NCBI GenBank assembly: GCA_032719365.1
Contig: CM064876.1
Coordinates: 63,049,864 to 63,113,863, forward strand
Direction: 5' to 3'
From: Prinsepia uniflora
Taxonomy: Eukaryota; Streptophyta; Magnoliopsida; Rosales; Rosaceae
DNA length: 64,000 nucleotides
Below the pieces are notes generated by a model. That model did no database searches, was not told the origin of the DNA, and worked only from the letters and a program-made list of their open reading frames with translations. Shown piece by piece: positions 54,352-64,000 of this stretch (positions are counted from its first letter, which is position 1; each line of letters begins with the position of its first letter). The position numbers and the translations under genes were made by a program.

Positions 54352-57300
54352 TGATAAGATCGCCCCCGAAAGGGGCATTGATAACTGTGCCCGGTCCTGC
54401 TCCCGTCTGGCAAGACGACTGAAGTTCCCAATTTACCCTCAGTAATTGCCAAACCAAAGATAGCCACACACGTACTCACTCATGCCTCTGCCTCTCGATC
54501 AGCCTCAACGCGCCACGACCTGGAGGGTCAATAAAACACAAAAGGTGTGAGTGGACAAAAATGAATCAGTTTATAAAACAGTTACAGAAAACGTTTCTAC
54601 CCTCCACGTAAAACCAATGCATGCATTCGAAAATCATTTCACAATTCTTTTCATTTCCAACATACAAAAAAAAAACCGTGTATGAAAATCAAAATCATTT
54701 TCCTTTTCTTAACCTTCGGGTCTTAGCCCGCAATCATAAACACAGGGCCTCCGCCCAAAATCGTGAATCAAATCCAAGTACGTGACATAATCAAAACCAC
54801 ATAAACCGAGCCACTTCCCATCACATCCGAAAATATCAGAAATCAACAATAATTCACAAGTCAATCAATCTGCTGGATCTCAAGTGCGCCCGAGTCTTTA
54901 AACTCAAAATCATGCGCATAATCAGGCCTTCCCGAGATATCAACGAGTCTTTAAACGCATAACACAATCAATAGGCCTCGGGGGGTATCATACCGAGTTT
55001 TTAAACTCAAAACAGTAACCGAGTCTTTAAACTCAAAACAGTAACCGAGTCTTTAAACTCATCAAGGGCCCTCCCCCGTCATCGATTAACCGAGTCTTTA
55101 AACTCAAAATGTGCTCCAGCAATAGCACCGGGTCTTTAAACCCAAAACCATTTGTAAATCACAACAATCCAGGATCCATCGTGATCCAAATTCCAAATCC
55201 AATCCGAAATCACATTTTGTCATAACAGGACTCATGTCCGAATTTCACATTCAAATCCCCAATCATATCCGTCTTCCATTCCCGAATTCGAATTCGCAAT
55301 AACGATTCCGTAAGCCGGCATCCGGAACCGTCATTCCGAACCCAAACCAGAAATTCACTTTCAAGTTTCCGAAAACCGAAATCTCGTTCATTAAATTTAC
55401 TTTTATGCCCTGGGCATCAAGCCCGAAATCAACTTTTCCAAAATCCGTTTTAAATCTTTGAAATCACGTCACACTTCAAATCCCAAGGTCAAAACATCAA
55501 AACCATGATCAAATCACCAAATACACGAAACCTCGTAAAACGTGCAAATTCATAATAGTTTCAAAATACGTGTCAAAACCGTGGGTCATACTCACAATCA
55601 CAATCATAACATCCTTAAAACATCATACGCACAAATCATGTAAAATCGTTCATCCAAACATCACCAAGGCATAAGAGAAACCATAGTCTCGAAATACGTG
55701 TAATTACGTATGGCATATCAAAATACATATAAACACGAAAATCGTAATTATCACAAATCATAATCATAATCATAGAAATCATACAAACATTTATGCATGC
55801 ATTAAACTTTAGAAAGCACAAGTCCACTCACACACCGTCCATAATGCTCGTTTTCGCGCTGCACGCGTTTCTGTAATTTTCAACATTTTCCAGAAATCTC
55901 GAATCCTGTCCGAAAACATTCCTCAGCGTCACTAAGGACTCCAATAACATCATACTAATTTCCCATAATTTTCCGGTAATTAAACGTTAATTAAAAACGT
56001 AACATGAACCTTCGGACCCTCGAAACAACATCGAAACGGTGTCCTATAAATTCGAAACCAACGCTAAAATGTTCGTTACAATGTATAGGACAAAATTCGT
56101 GTTGAACTTACCTCGAGATTCGGGTCCACACGCCCTCACGCACCGCAGTGAGTGGCTGCGCGTGGGAGTCACGCGCTGCTACAGTACCAGGTACTGTTCA
56201 TCTTCCCTACCCAATCGACTAGTAAACAGGTCCGGTAACCCGCGAAGTGACCCGGCTAGTATTCCATCAATTCGACACCATTTTGAACAATTGAACATTC
56301 CACTAGCTTCGCAACAAGTTGAATTAGGGATCTGTAACAATCATTGCAGTCGTCATTACCCCAAACCATCTCGACTTAAACCATGTTTCAAAAACAAGTT
56401 CCCCGTTTGAGTTCGTCAAATAACCATGGAATTCTTCAATTAATTGGTCGTATAGCATCATAGCCTCATGGTAAGGATGATTTAGGGTTCAATTTCACAA
56501 AAACTTACCTCCAATTGCACGAACACAATGCTCGATTTTCCTCTCGGTCACGAGGTCTGTTCAGAGCCCACAACAGCCTCAATTCATGTCCTTCTCGTAC
56601 TGGATCGACTTGGATTGATCCCAGAGGACTAAATGAATCCTCAATTTGCCTTGGGCTGGACTACATTTCGAAGTTGAATTTTTCACTCTCTACAATCCGT
56701 TTCGGATTTTGACCTTCCCACTCACCGTTTTCCTCCCAATTCTTCCTCTCTCCCTCTCGAAACTTAGCTCTTACCTCCTTGATCCCTTTCCCGTTCACAA
56801 TTTCACTCAATTTGGCCTTGGGAAGGTCGATCACACCCTGTTCAATGTCTCTGTTTTCTCAGTTTCAATGGCACTAGCCCAGTATTGTTTCCCGTACTCA
56901 CCACTCGTGCTCTACTCACCCACTCAAGGTACAAAAACAACTCACCCGTGGCTTCAAATTCCAACTTAACACTCACACACACTGATCAAAGACAGTTTAA
57001 AAAATTCACTCACTCTGTTCAAAAAAATCCCACTCACGGCTATTTCAATTCCAACAGTAAAAATTACCATTTTGCCCTTCTGCTCAAAATTATCAAAATG
57101 CCCTTTTCTTTCTAGACCCGTAATTCGGCTATCCGAACTCCGATTGACGCGTGCCGCCTGTCTACGGACTCAGGGCATCGAGACCTACCCAACAGTCCTC
57201 GAATTGTGTGAAAAATAGTGGTCAATCAAAAAGTCAACATTTTCCCCATTTTTGTCCTAATTACAAAAATGCCCTTGAACTTCCGAACGTCATAACTTCC

Positions 57301-57492
57301 TCCTCGAATGTCAGAATCGGGCGTGCCACCTGTCTATAAACTCGTGACATCCTGAACTACGCCACAGTCATTGGTCAAATCCTGTTTGACTGTCCGAACA
57401 AAATTCAACCGTTCGCCCATTACCTAGGGGCAAAATCGTCATTTTCTTCAAATTTCCCAAATTTCCCTTTTCTGAACATCCGGGTCGTTACA
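54352..57492 (-). repeat. E3 5' LTR (3141 bp)
   Basis: Minus strand starts TGTAACGACCCGGATGTT; the inner end is CGATCTTATCA where the 3' LTR has GGTCCTGTCA, so the terminal bases differ between LTRs. Hairpin array at 54893-55145. Confidence 0.88.
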
Positions 57493-57874
57493 TTCGGGGC
57501 TTCAATGAGAGTTTAATGAGGTAGTTAGTAACCCTCTAGTGTGATTTGGACAGGTTTGGGAGTCCCAGTGATAGTGATAAGCCCGGGAAGGCTTACGACA
57601 CGCAAATAGAGGCGGCAACATAGGACAGTCTGTGAGTGAATTTTGATTGCTAAACTGTGATGCATGCATAAATGTTTTATATGTTTTCTAAATATGATTT
57701 CTATCAATATGATTTCTATCATGATGATTATGGATTGATGATTTACATGATTACACGTATTTCGAGGCGATTTACGTATTTTCACGTATATCAAGGTTTG
57801 TGGTTTTGCACTGATTATACGTGCTTATGGTTTTGATAATGGTTTAATGAAATAGTTTTGGATTTTAAAAGGTA

Positions 57875-58310
57875 AACTCGGGAATGAGACTCATTTGTTT
57901 TGGAAACCCCCGGACTTGAAGTCCAATTAGTTACGTTATCGGCCAAAGGCCCAATTAGTCCGTGAATTGATCTCGGAGTTGAAAATATGGAATCGGGCTT
58001 ATGACCTATTTGATTTACGAACTCTCGGACTTGAAGTCCATTTGATTTAATAAGGCATTGGGCCCGAGGCCCAGTTGGTTTACGAAATCGGGCTTGAGGC
58101 CCAGTTAGTTTACATAATCGGGCGCGACGCCCAGTTAGTTTACATAATCGGGCCCGAGGCCCAGTTAGTTTACATAATCGGGCACGAGGCCCAGTTGGTT
58201 TACAAAATCGGGCACGAGGCCCAGTTGGTTTATGAATTCAGGCTTGGGGCCCAGTTATGGTTTGCGATTGTGATTTCGGGTCGGGGACCCATAAATGGAT
58301 TTATGGTTTC
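57875..58310 (+). repeat. hairpin array in L2
   Basis: From 58028 a clean ~30-bp tandem: AATCGGGCTTGAGGCCCAGT, then cores GGGCGCGACGCCC, GGGCCCGAGGCCC, GGGCACGAGGCCC (twice), joined by TTAGTTTACAT spacers. Confidence 0.9.
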
Positions 58311-60244
58311 ATGAAGATTTATGGCGACCGGGCATGGATCCTTTGAAAGGTTTGAAAAGTTTTGAGAATGATTACAAAATGGTTTTTCATATACCATCCT
58401 TTATTTTATGGATTGTCTCCTTTGGGGAGGGTCGTTGACCTAGGTGGACCCCGGAGTAGTCACAGAGCACTAACTGAGTGGAGTCGCCCCCGTTGGGTAT
58501 CTTACTCTCAAGAAGGCTTATGGATTATAACCCCTAGGGAGGTTCATTGATATGCGGACATTGACTTGGGTGGACCCTGGGGAGACTTGGGATTTGAGAC
58601 CCCGGATAGCACGCACGTAGCTTTGGAAATCGTGACAGGATTGGTTATATGATATTGGTAAACATGATTTCTTAGATTTATAAAATTGTATTTTGTGAAT
58701 AGTAAATGGATTTGGGCAATGACCCACTTACTCGGATTTACGGTTTTGGGCTGAGTTCCCACATATGGTTGATATGTTATGGATTTGTGTAAGTGTTTTT
58801 GGGCAGAGGCCCATATAACTTGGAATTATGGAACTTGGGGCTGAGACCCTAGTATTGGTTATTTGAATGAATGTTTTGGTAAATGGCTTTCGAATGCATG
58901 CATGTTTTTTAGTGAAGGGCATCATACTTTTTAGTGAAGGGCATAAAGGTCTTTTATGAAATGTGTTTTATTAAACTATTGATTTTTGTCCACTCACAGT
59001 CTTTTCTAATTTTTAATGCCCTTCAGGTTGATCTCAGATGCAGACTGTAGCCGAGACCGAGACATCACACTCCTCCACTGGATCCTGGCACGCTCTGGAA
59101 GCCGGTCGGGCTGAAGGTTTTAACTTATCCCTTGTCAGACACTTCGTGTCAGACGAGATCATGACACATCTTGTGTTAATCCCAGAGGGGGATTGAGATG
59201 GGTCGTGACATAAAGTTTATATGGTTATTAAAGGTCATTAACGTAAATTAGGATGATTCATAAACTTTACAAAAGATATGGAAAGGTGTATAATTAGTGG
59301 TTTGAGTATATGTACAAATTGTGAACAAACTTTCCCTTCCTTAAAATTATGAAAAAGTTATTACCTTCTTTACTATATGATTATGACTTATATTTTCCAA
59401 TGTAAATTTGATAATGTAAGGATTATGTGAATAGTTATGTATTTTAAATTTGTTATTATTTTAATAATTTTATTAAATAATTTACATTGCAAATAACGAT
59501 AATTTTAATAATGAAAATAAGACCTGAATATGATTAAACTAGTAGATTCCATTATTTCACGAGGTTAGTGGGTTGAACGTGGCCGGTAACCCCGCAAAGA
59601 TGGACCTAGTTTGGTTAATATGACAAAATGTGAATATTGGATAAATTATGAAACATCCCTTGTCTGGAAATGGGAAGAGAACTTCGACATTTAAGTTGCT
59701 TATCAGACGAGAGCAGGACCAGGGTGTAATTATTAAAGTAAATTAGAAATGAGTCTTGTCATTTAGCCATTCGTTGTAACATTGTTCATGCATTTTACCC
59801 AATGCTATTTTCCGTTGTTCTAATGTGGAGAGACAAGGGGTAAAAATTCAATTTTTTTGTGAATTATTTTCTTGAAGATAATATAGAAATCTTATATAAT
59901 ATATATGAAATAATAATGTTGAAATCTAATTTTCTTAAACCAAAAATTAAACATTGACAATGAAGAATCTTTATTTAATCAAATAAAAAAAATACAAAAT
60001 GCAATCAATAATTTAAATTGATAAATAAAATCAATAAGTGAGGAGGAGTGAACCAATCTTGATCATTTTGAGACTGATAATTACCTTCATGTATCTTATT
60101 ATAGTTACCACTAAGTTTGTTCATTTGTCCATTTGTGATTGCCAGTTGGCTCTTTCTCTAATATCTTTGTTTATTTGGACTCATCTTTTCAGTATCTTTC
60201 TTCATAATTCTATCTTCTTATTTTATTCGCCTTTCTTTCTCTTT

Positions 60245-60976
60245 TCACAATTCTAATGCTTGTTCAAATTCTAACGTCTTTGCATAATCTTCATCTCTTT
60301 TCTTCCTTAATGTCTTTTTTTTTTTCAAATTTTGCATCGCAATAGCCTCCATTTGTGACTTTCCCTTTTTCCGAGTTTCTTTTGATTGCTTCCTTCCTTT
60401 TGGTCTTGCAGACGAACCTACATTGGCTCCCGAATTTTTCTCTTCTCCATCTTCATCCAAATTAATTAGAGATTCAAGTGGTAAAGAGTAAATTGGAGAA
60501 GTTTGACTTACTTCAGACTATGAGGTGGATTTTTGAAATACTCGCAAGTTTGCATAACTCCTAACAATGAAAGAAACATAAAATGTTAATCCATTTTTGC
60601 TTTATAATAGACATTTGCATGTATCATCTAAACATCTATTCAAGAACAATTAATCAATTAAAAAATAAATTGACATTTATTAATTTATAATTCTCACCTC
60701 ATTGGCACCACTACGATGAAAATCCGCGGCTTTTTTTTAAGCCCTTTGCCACTCTTTGAGCATGAGTTGCAATTTTTTCTACCTATTTGAAAATTCCTGA
60801 ACGGCCCATATATCTTCCACATGACCCTCCTAATTTTCAGCATAATGATCTCAAATACGTATCCAGAATGCGATATTTGTTTTATCGGCTCCTTAAATTG
60901 CATTTAAAGTAATGGATGTCCACGCTTTGCATGACAACACTTCTTCATCATTTGACCATTTCTGATTTGGTGCCAT
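60245..60976 (-). pseudogene. PIF/Harbinger ORF1-like (SANT/NAM-associated) pseudogene
   Basis: ATG at 60976 opens MAPNQKWSNDEEVLSCKAWT, the SANT/Myb-like start of ORF1 proteins of plant PIF/Harbinger elements; stops follow after LNAI and within WIRI*DHYAEN. Downstream, 60460-60245 reads RPKGRKQSKETRKKGK and DEDYAKTLEFEQALEL, the lysine-rich C-terminal segment of the same protein type. Several stops and frame changes make it dead. These proteins act with the transposase in DNA binding. Confidence 0.65.
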
Positions 60977-61400
60977 ATTTGAGAATAATAAGTTTGAGTA
61001 ATAAGTAAAAGATATAAGTATGAAGAACTTGGATTTGAACTTGGATTAAATGCATTAACATTTATAGGAGTAAGCATGAAGTTTGAAAAAATAAAAAATA
61101 ACCAACAAACCTTTTATTTTTTATTTACAAAAAAAAGTTACAACGGCTAAATTTTTTGAAATAACTAGACAGATTGCATCATCTCATTGGCTACCTTCCT
61201 TTGGAATGGGCTCTGCTGCTAGGATGACACATTGCATGATTTATGGCCATGAGCCTAGTCCGGTCCACAAGAGATGCAAGAATAGCCTTATGGTTTACCC
61301 TAGTCAGATCTGGTCTTTGTGGATTATAAATGAAAACACATGGGTTGTGGGCCGGATAGAGCCCAACCCGATTAAGGAGTGCACCATTAGATGTGCTCTA

Positions 61401-62641
61401 GATAGTAGGGCTATTTCGACTATCATAATTGATTATAATAATTTACCACATTGATGTGACATTTTATTTATTATAAAAAATAAATACAATGTAATTTAAT
61501 TTATTGAAATAACAATATTTATTTATTACCACATTAGTGGTTCAATTGATGTGGTTAATTATGAAAGTTTAAATATCATTTTTCATAAATAAATACAAAA
61601 AATAAAAGAAAAAAGAATGAGGTTGGAGTAACTACCCACTTTCTTTCCTAAACTGTTGATTTTTTAAAAACTTTTTAATTTAATATAACTAGTTTTACTA
61701 TTTGTTCCTTTTTACAAAGACAAAAATGCATTAAGTTAATTTCTTTCGCACAAATCTATCTCCGCTGTGAGAGTACTTGCTCCTCAGTGAGCGTCCCTCC
61801 CTCTCCGAAGTGAGAGTCCATTCTTCTTACCCATTTTCTTCTCCCAACTTAAACTATCTCATCATCTCAAATAAGTAGTTGTGTGTTCCTCCAATTGATT
61901 TTGATCAGTTGCCATTAAATATCCCTACCCACTTCATAAATCGCTTCCAGCCACCTTCGACTACTACATGGCTTTCTCTGAGAAGCCACTCTGTGTTTCC
62001 CCCAATTAATTCTAAGCAAGTACCCATAAATCTCATTACCCGCCTCATTAATCACTACGCCTACTTGTGGCGGCTACTAGGCCCCTTTTGCGATGCCTTT
62101 CTGCTCTGGAAGGCCTACTCCTTAACCCTGATATGAAGAGTTCCATCCGTCATTTATAAGCTGAGATACAAAGGTTCACTAGCTTCGATAAGGACTAGAA
62201 ATGGTTTGATTACCTCGACACCCATGTCTTTTGGACCAGACCCACCATTCACGTCTTCGGACGGTCCTGCCTCCAGGTCTCTTTATCTTTTTTTCTCATG
62301 CATTTATAATTAATATTTTGTCCCTTTGTGTATCAATTTGAAGTCGGGTCTTGCAGATTCAATTCATCCTGTTTGCAAACTGAGTAGGGGATCAATCACC
62401 TTTTGATTTGAATTGTATTGGGAATTAATTGGGGAAGAGATGAATGAGTAACTAGGGTTAGCTACTTTTTCTGATTTTATTCTATTGAATTTGACTTGAC
62501 TTGCAGCCAAAACAAAATGAACAAGAGAATATGAATTATGAGACTTGATCGTTTGTGATTTGAGTGACTTCAACGGCTCAAGCGGTAAGGAACTTTCTGC
62601 TATAATAGGACAACAACCTGAGTAGATGGTGGTGCCTTAAC
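61401..62641. other. spacer, nothing recognised
   Basis: AT-rich to ~61740, then a more balanced stretch (61740-62170) with CT-rich words and a short plus-strand frame (61879-62136) that I do not recognise. It could be the 5' part of the LINE, but nothing shows this. Confidence 0.4.
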
Positions 62642-64000
62642 ATGAGGATCATCTATTGGAACTACTAAGGTATCGGTGGTGCCTTGATAGTGCAAAACTT
62701 GACGGACCAATGCAGACTCCTTAAGTACAAAATTGTTGTTTTATTAGAAACTAAACACAAAAGTGTTGTTTGAGTTTTTAAGTGGAAGCTTAACTTTGAT
62801 TGTATGCATGCTATGGAGCCCAAAGGGCGCAGTGGAGGGATGTGTGTTTTTTGGAATACTGGTGTTAATATTGTTTTGACCAAGTATGGGGATTTTCTTA
62901 TTGAATTGTTGATTCATGAGGGTTTTCCCAGTAAAGTTTGGCGCTTTTATACTATTTATGCTAGTACTGATGACAAAATGAGAGAAAAACAAAAGGTATG
63001 CCTACAAGATTGAATCAAGTACTTTGATGAAGTGTGCCTTGTTATGGGCGATTACAATGATATCCCCAATAATAAGGAGAAGGTTATGGGGAACCCTAGA
63101 ACTGAGAACAACATGAGGGTTTTCAAGGCTTTGTCTCTAATTTTAGTATGTTGGATCTCGGTTACAAAGGGTTCCCATTTACTTGGAGGAACAATAGAGA
63201 TGAGGGGTACATTCACGAACGCATTGATAGAGGTTTTGCATGTGATTAGTGGATCCATTGGTATCTTTTGACTCAAGTGACTCATATGGTGGTGGAGGAC
63301 TCGGATCATGCTATACTTGATTTAGATATGTATCCAAGGAAAAAAAAGGCAAATGAGACATTTTTTTATGATCTAAGATGGGGGCATGATAAGGGATGTG
63401 TTAAACAGATTAAAACAGCTTGGCAACAACCCTTCCCTCGAGAGTGTACAACCCTAGTTGAACGCAAAATCAATGGAGTTCATAGAGGCATCTTGTCTTA
63501 GAGGAAGAAGAATGTCTCTAATGAACAAAAGCGGATTTGATAGCCTAAGGAAGGAGCTACGGATTGCTTTCCAGTAGCTGTGTTTTGAAGCTAGCCATGT
63601 ATATTCTTTGGAAGGTCATTTAAAGGCGGTTGTCCTTGACGAAGAAATTCACTCGAAGTTGAAATTCATGATCTAGTGGTTGAATGAAGAGGATAACAAT
63701 ACGAAGTTCTTACATGCTAAGACAATGAAATGCAGAGGCAGAATCAGATCCTTGGGGCCTAATTGAAGAGGACATGTGTGCTTTTGTTTGTGCTTTCATT
63801 GCTTCGAGTTAGCTGGGAGGTAAATATAATCATGTTCATATTGTCTTGATCCCTAGGATACCTAACCTTAATTATTTTTTTCTAATCAGAGCCTAACCTT
63901 ACTTATATATCCCATTTTAGACCAATCTCTTTGTGTAATTTCATTTACAAGTTAATCTCCAAGATTCCCACTAATCAGTTAAAGAGGGTACAAAATTGTA
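62642..64000 (+). pseudogene. LINE (L1-type) ORF2 pseudogene: endonuclease and start of RT
   Basis: MRIIYWNY at 62642 is the start of the AP-like endonuclease (usual WN-[CY]-RG, here followed by a stop). VVLLETKH holds the catalytic Glu, LVMGDYNDIPNNKEKV (about 63040-63080) the Asp/Asn pair, FTWRNNRD-type and HERIDRGF-type words follow, and VEDSDHAIL (about 63290-63315) the His. Near the right edge FRPISLCNFIYKLISKI begins the RT fingers. Multiple stops and frame changes break the frame. The RT core lies outside the window. Confidence 0.85.

Larger units (their letters stand above)
34726..57492 (-). mobile_element. E3: minus-strand gypsy derivative with gag/protease remnants, host of LARD2
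   Basis: Flanked by perfect TTCGG (34721-34725, 57493-57497). The 5' LTR is 57492-54352 (3141 bp); the 3' LTR is 51180-49547 plus 36233-34726 (3142 bp after removing LARD2). Near-equal length and close similarity suggest a recent insertion. Primer site at 54337-54348, interior 51181-54351, polypurine tract 51181-51194. The interior has a gag-like start and a protease fragment but no recognised RT or integrase. Confidence 0.88.
30266..59210 (+). mobile_element. solo LTR L2 (native ~3.06 kb), host of L3 and E3
   Basis: Starts TGTAACGACCCGTCCCGAAT, ends GATGGGTCGTGACA, flanked by perfect TAAAG (30261-30265, 59211-59215). Native parts: 30266-31466, 34582-34725 and 57498-59210. Landmarks TTCGATGTAACGAACATTTT, GTAGTTAGTAACCCTCT, GTGAGTG and GTCCACTCACAGT occur in LTR order across the insertions. 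Confidence 0.88.
29139..59761 (+). mobile_element. solo LTR L1 (native ~1.67 kb), host of L2
   Basis: Starts TGTAACGACCCGAAAATT (29139) and ends AAATGAGTCTTGTCA (59761), flanked by a perfect TTTAG (29134-29138, 59762-59766). Native parts are 29139-30265 and 59216-59761. The CGACCCG start and internal landmarks place it as a distant relative of the LARD-type LTRs. No interior was found, so it is a solo LTR or a truncated remnant. Confidence 0.82.
29088..61397 (-). mobile_element. PIF/Harbinger-type element B with ORF1 fossil, interrupted
   Basis: The left end GACATGCTCTAATGG follows CTA (29085-29087) and the right end CCATTAGATGTGCT precedes CTA (61398-61400). Removing solo LTR L1 and its contents leaves ~1.7 kb. 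The sequence after the insertion (59767 on, TTGTTCATGCATTTTACC, TTCTAATGTGGAG) is collinear with element A. The ORF1-like pseudogene on the minus strand supports the superfamily. No DDE transposase was recognised. Confidence 0.65.

Noticed and set aside
58075..58314. 79-codon open frame encoding repeated EAQLVYIIG units
   Set aside because: It is the translation of the 30-bp hairpin tandem in solo LTR L2; the periodicity comes from the DNA repeat.
29134..59220. TAAAGTTTA shared at both outer edges read as one 9-bp duplication
   Set aside because: It resolves into two separate 5-bp duplications: TTTAG for L1 and TAAAG for L2.

Overview
The window is nuclear DNA of a flowering plant, most likely a woody eudicot. 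It holds one conserved eukaryotic gene with spliceosomal introns (NUP35, minus strand, coding exons between 7686 and 10970). Everything else that could be identified is transposable elements: Ty3/gypsy LTR elements, Cassandra TRIMs carrying 5S rRNA-derived modules, a MULE, hAT and PIF/Harbinger elements, SINE candidates and a LINE. The species cannot be named from sequence alone.

Layout. 1-5237: 5' part of a decayed minus-strand Ty3/gypsy element of the dual-RNase-H (Tat-like) type, with 5' LTR, leader repeats, split gag, broken protease and RT/RNase H running off the left edge. 5238-7685: AT-rich spacer with one possible SINE. 7686-11770: NUP35. 12416-13259: a MULE-like element with ~140-bp inverted repeats. 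13516-13700: a small hAT-type MITE. About 13700-16271: a decayed LTR holding a complete Cassandra element (14818-15768) flanked by ATTTT. 16650-29096 and 29088-61397: two PIF/Harbinger-type elements end to end, each filled with nested insertions. 62642-64000: a decayed LINE entering from the left and running off the right edge.

The nests can be resolved almost to the base from target-site duplications. Nest A: PIF-A > Cassandra-2 (TTTTA) > LARD1 (CGACC/CAACC) > solo LTR S1 (GGATT). Nest B: PIF-B > solo LTR L1 (TTTAG) > solo LTR L2 (TAAAG) > solo LTR L3 (ATGTG) and, separately, minus-strand element E3 (TTCGG) > LARD2 (CGCGC/CGCGT) > solo LTR L4 (TGGTA) and a hAT element (GACCAATG). LARD1, LARD2, E3, L2, L3 and L4 belong to one group of gypsy derivatives: LTRs of about 2.8-3.3 kb, shared inverted termini (TGTRAYGACCCGTCCC ... 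GGGACSGGTCCTGACA) and, where internal DNA survives, about 3-3.5 kb without recognisable pol except a fossil NFEDEI end before the polypurine tract.

The most unusual signal is inside these LTRs. At a corresponding position, different subfamilies carry arrays of tiny hairpins whose two arms change together from unit to unit while the loop stays similar. L4 adds a cluster of five perfect 6-bp-stem, 3-nt-loop hairpins. LARD1 also has a 12-bp inverted repeat covering its primer-binding site, and S1 has a TATA box between perfect 8-bp palindromic arms. These structural signals are the best candidates for undescribed biology here; their function is not known from the sequence.
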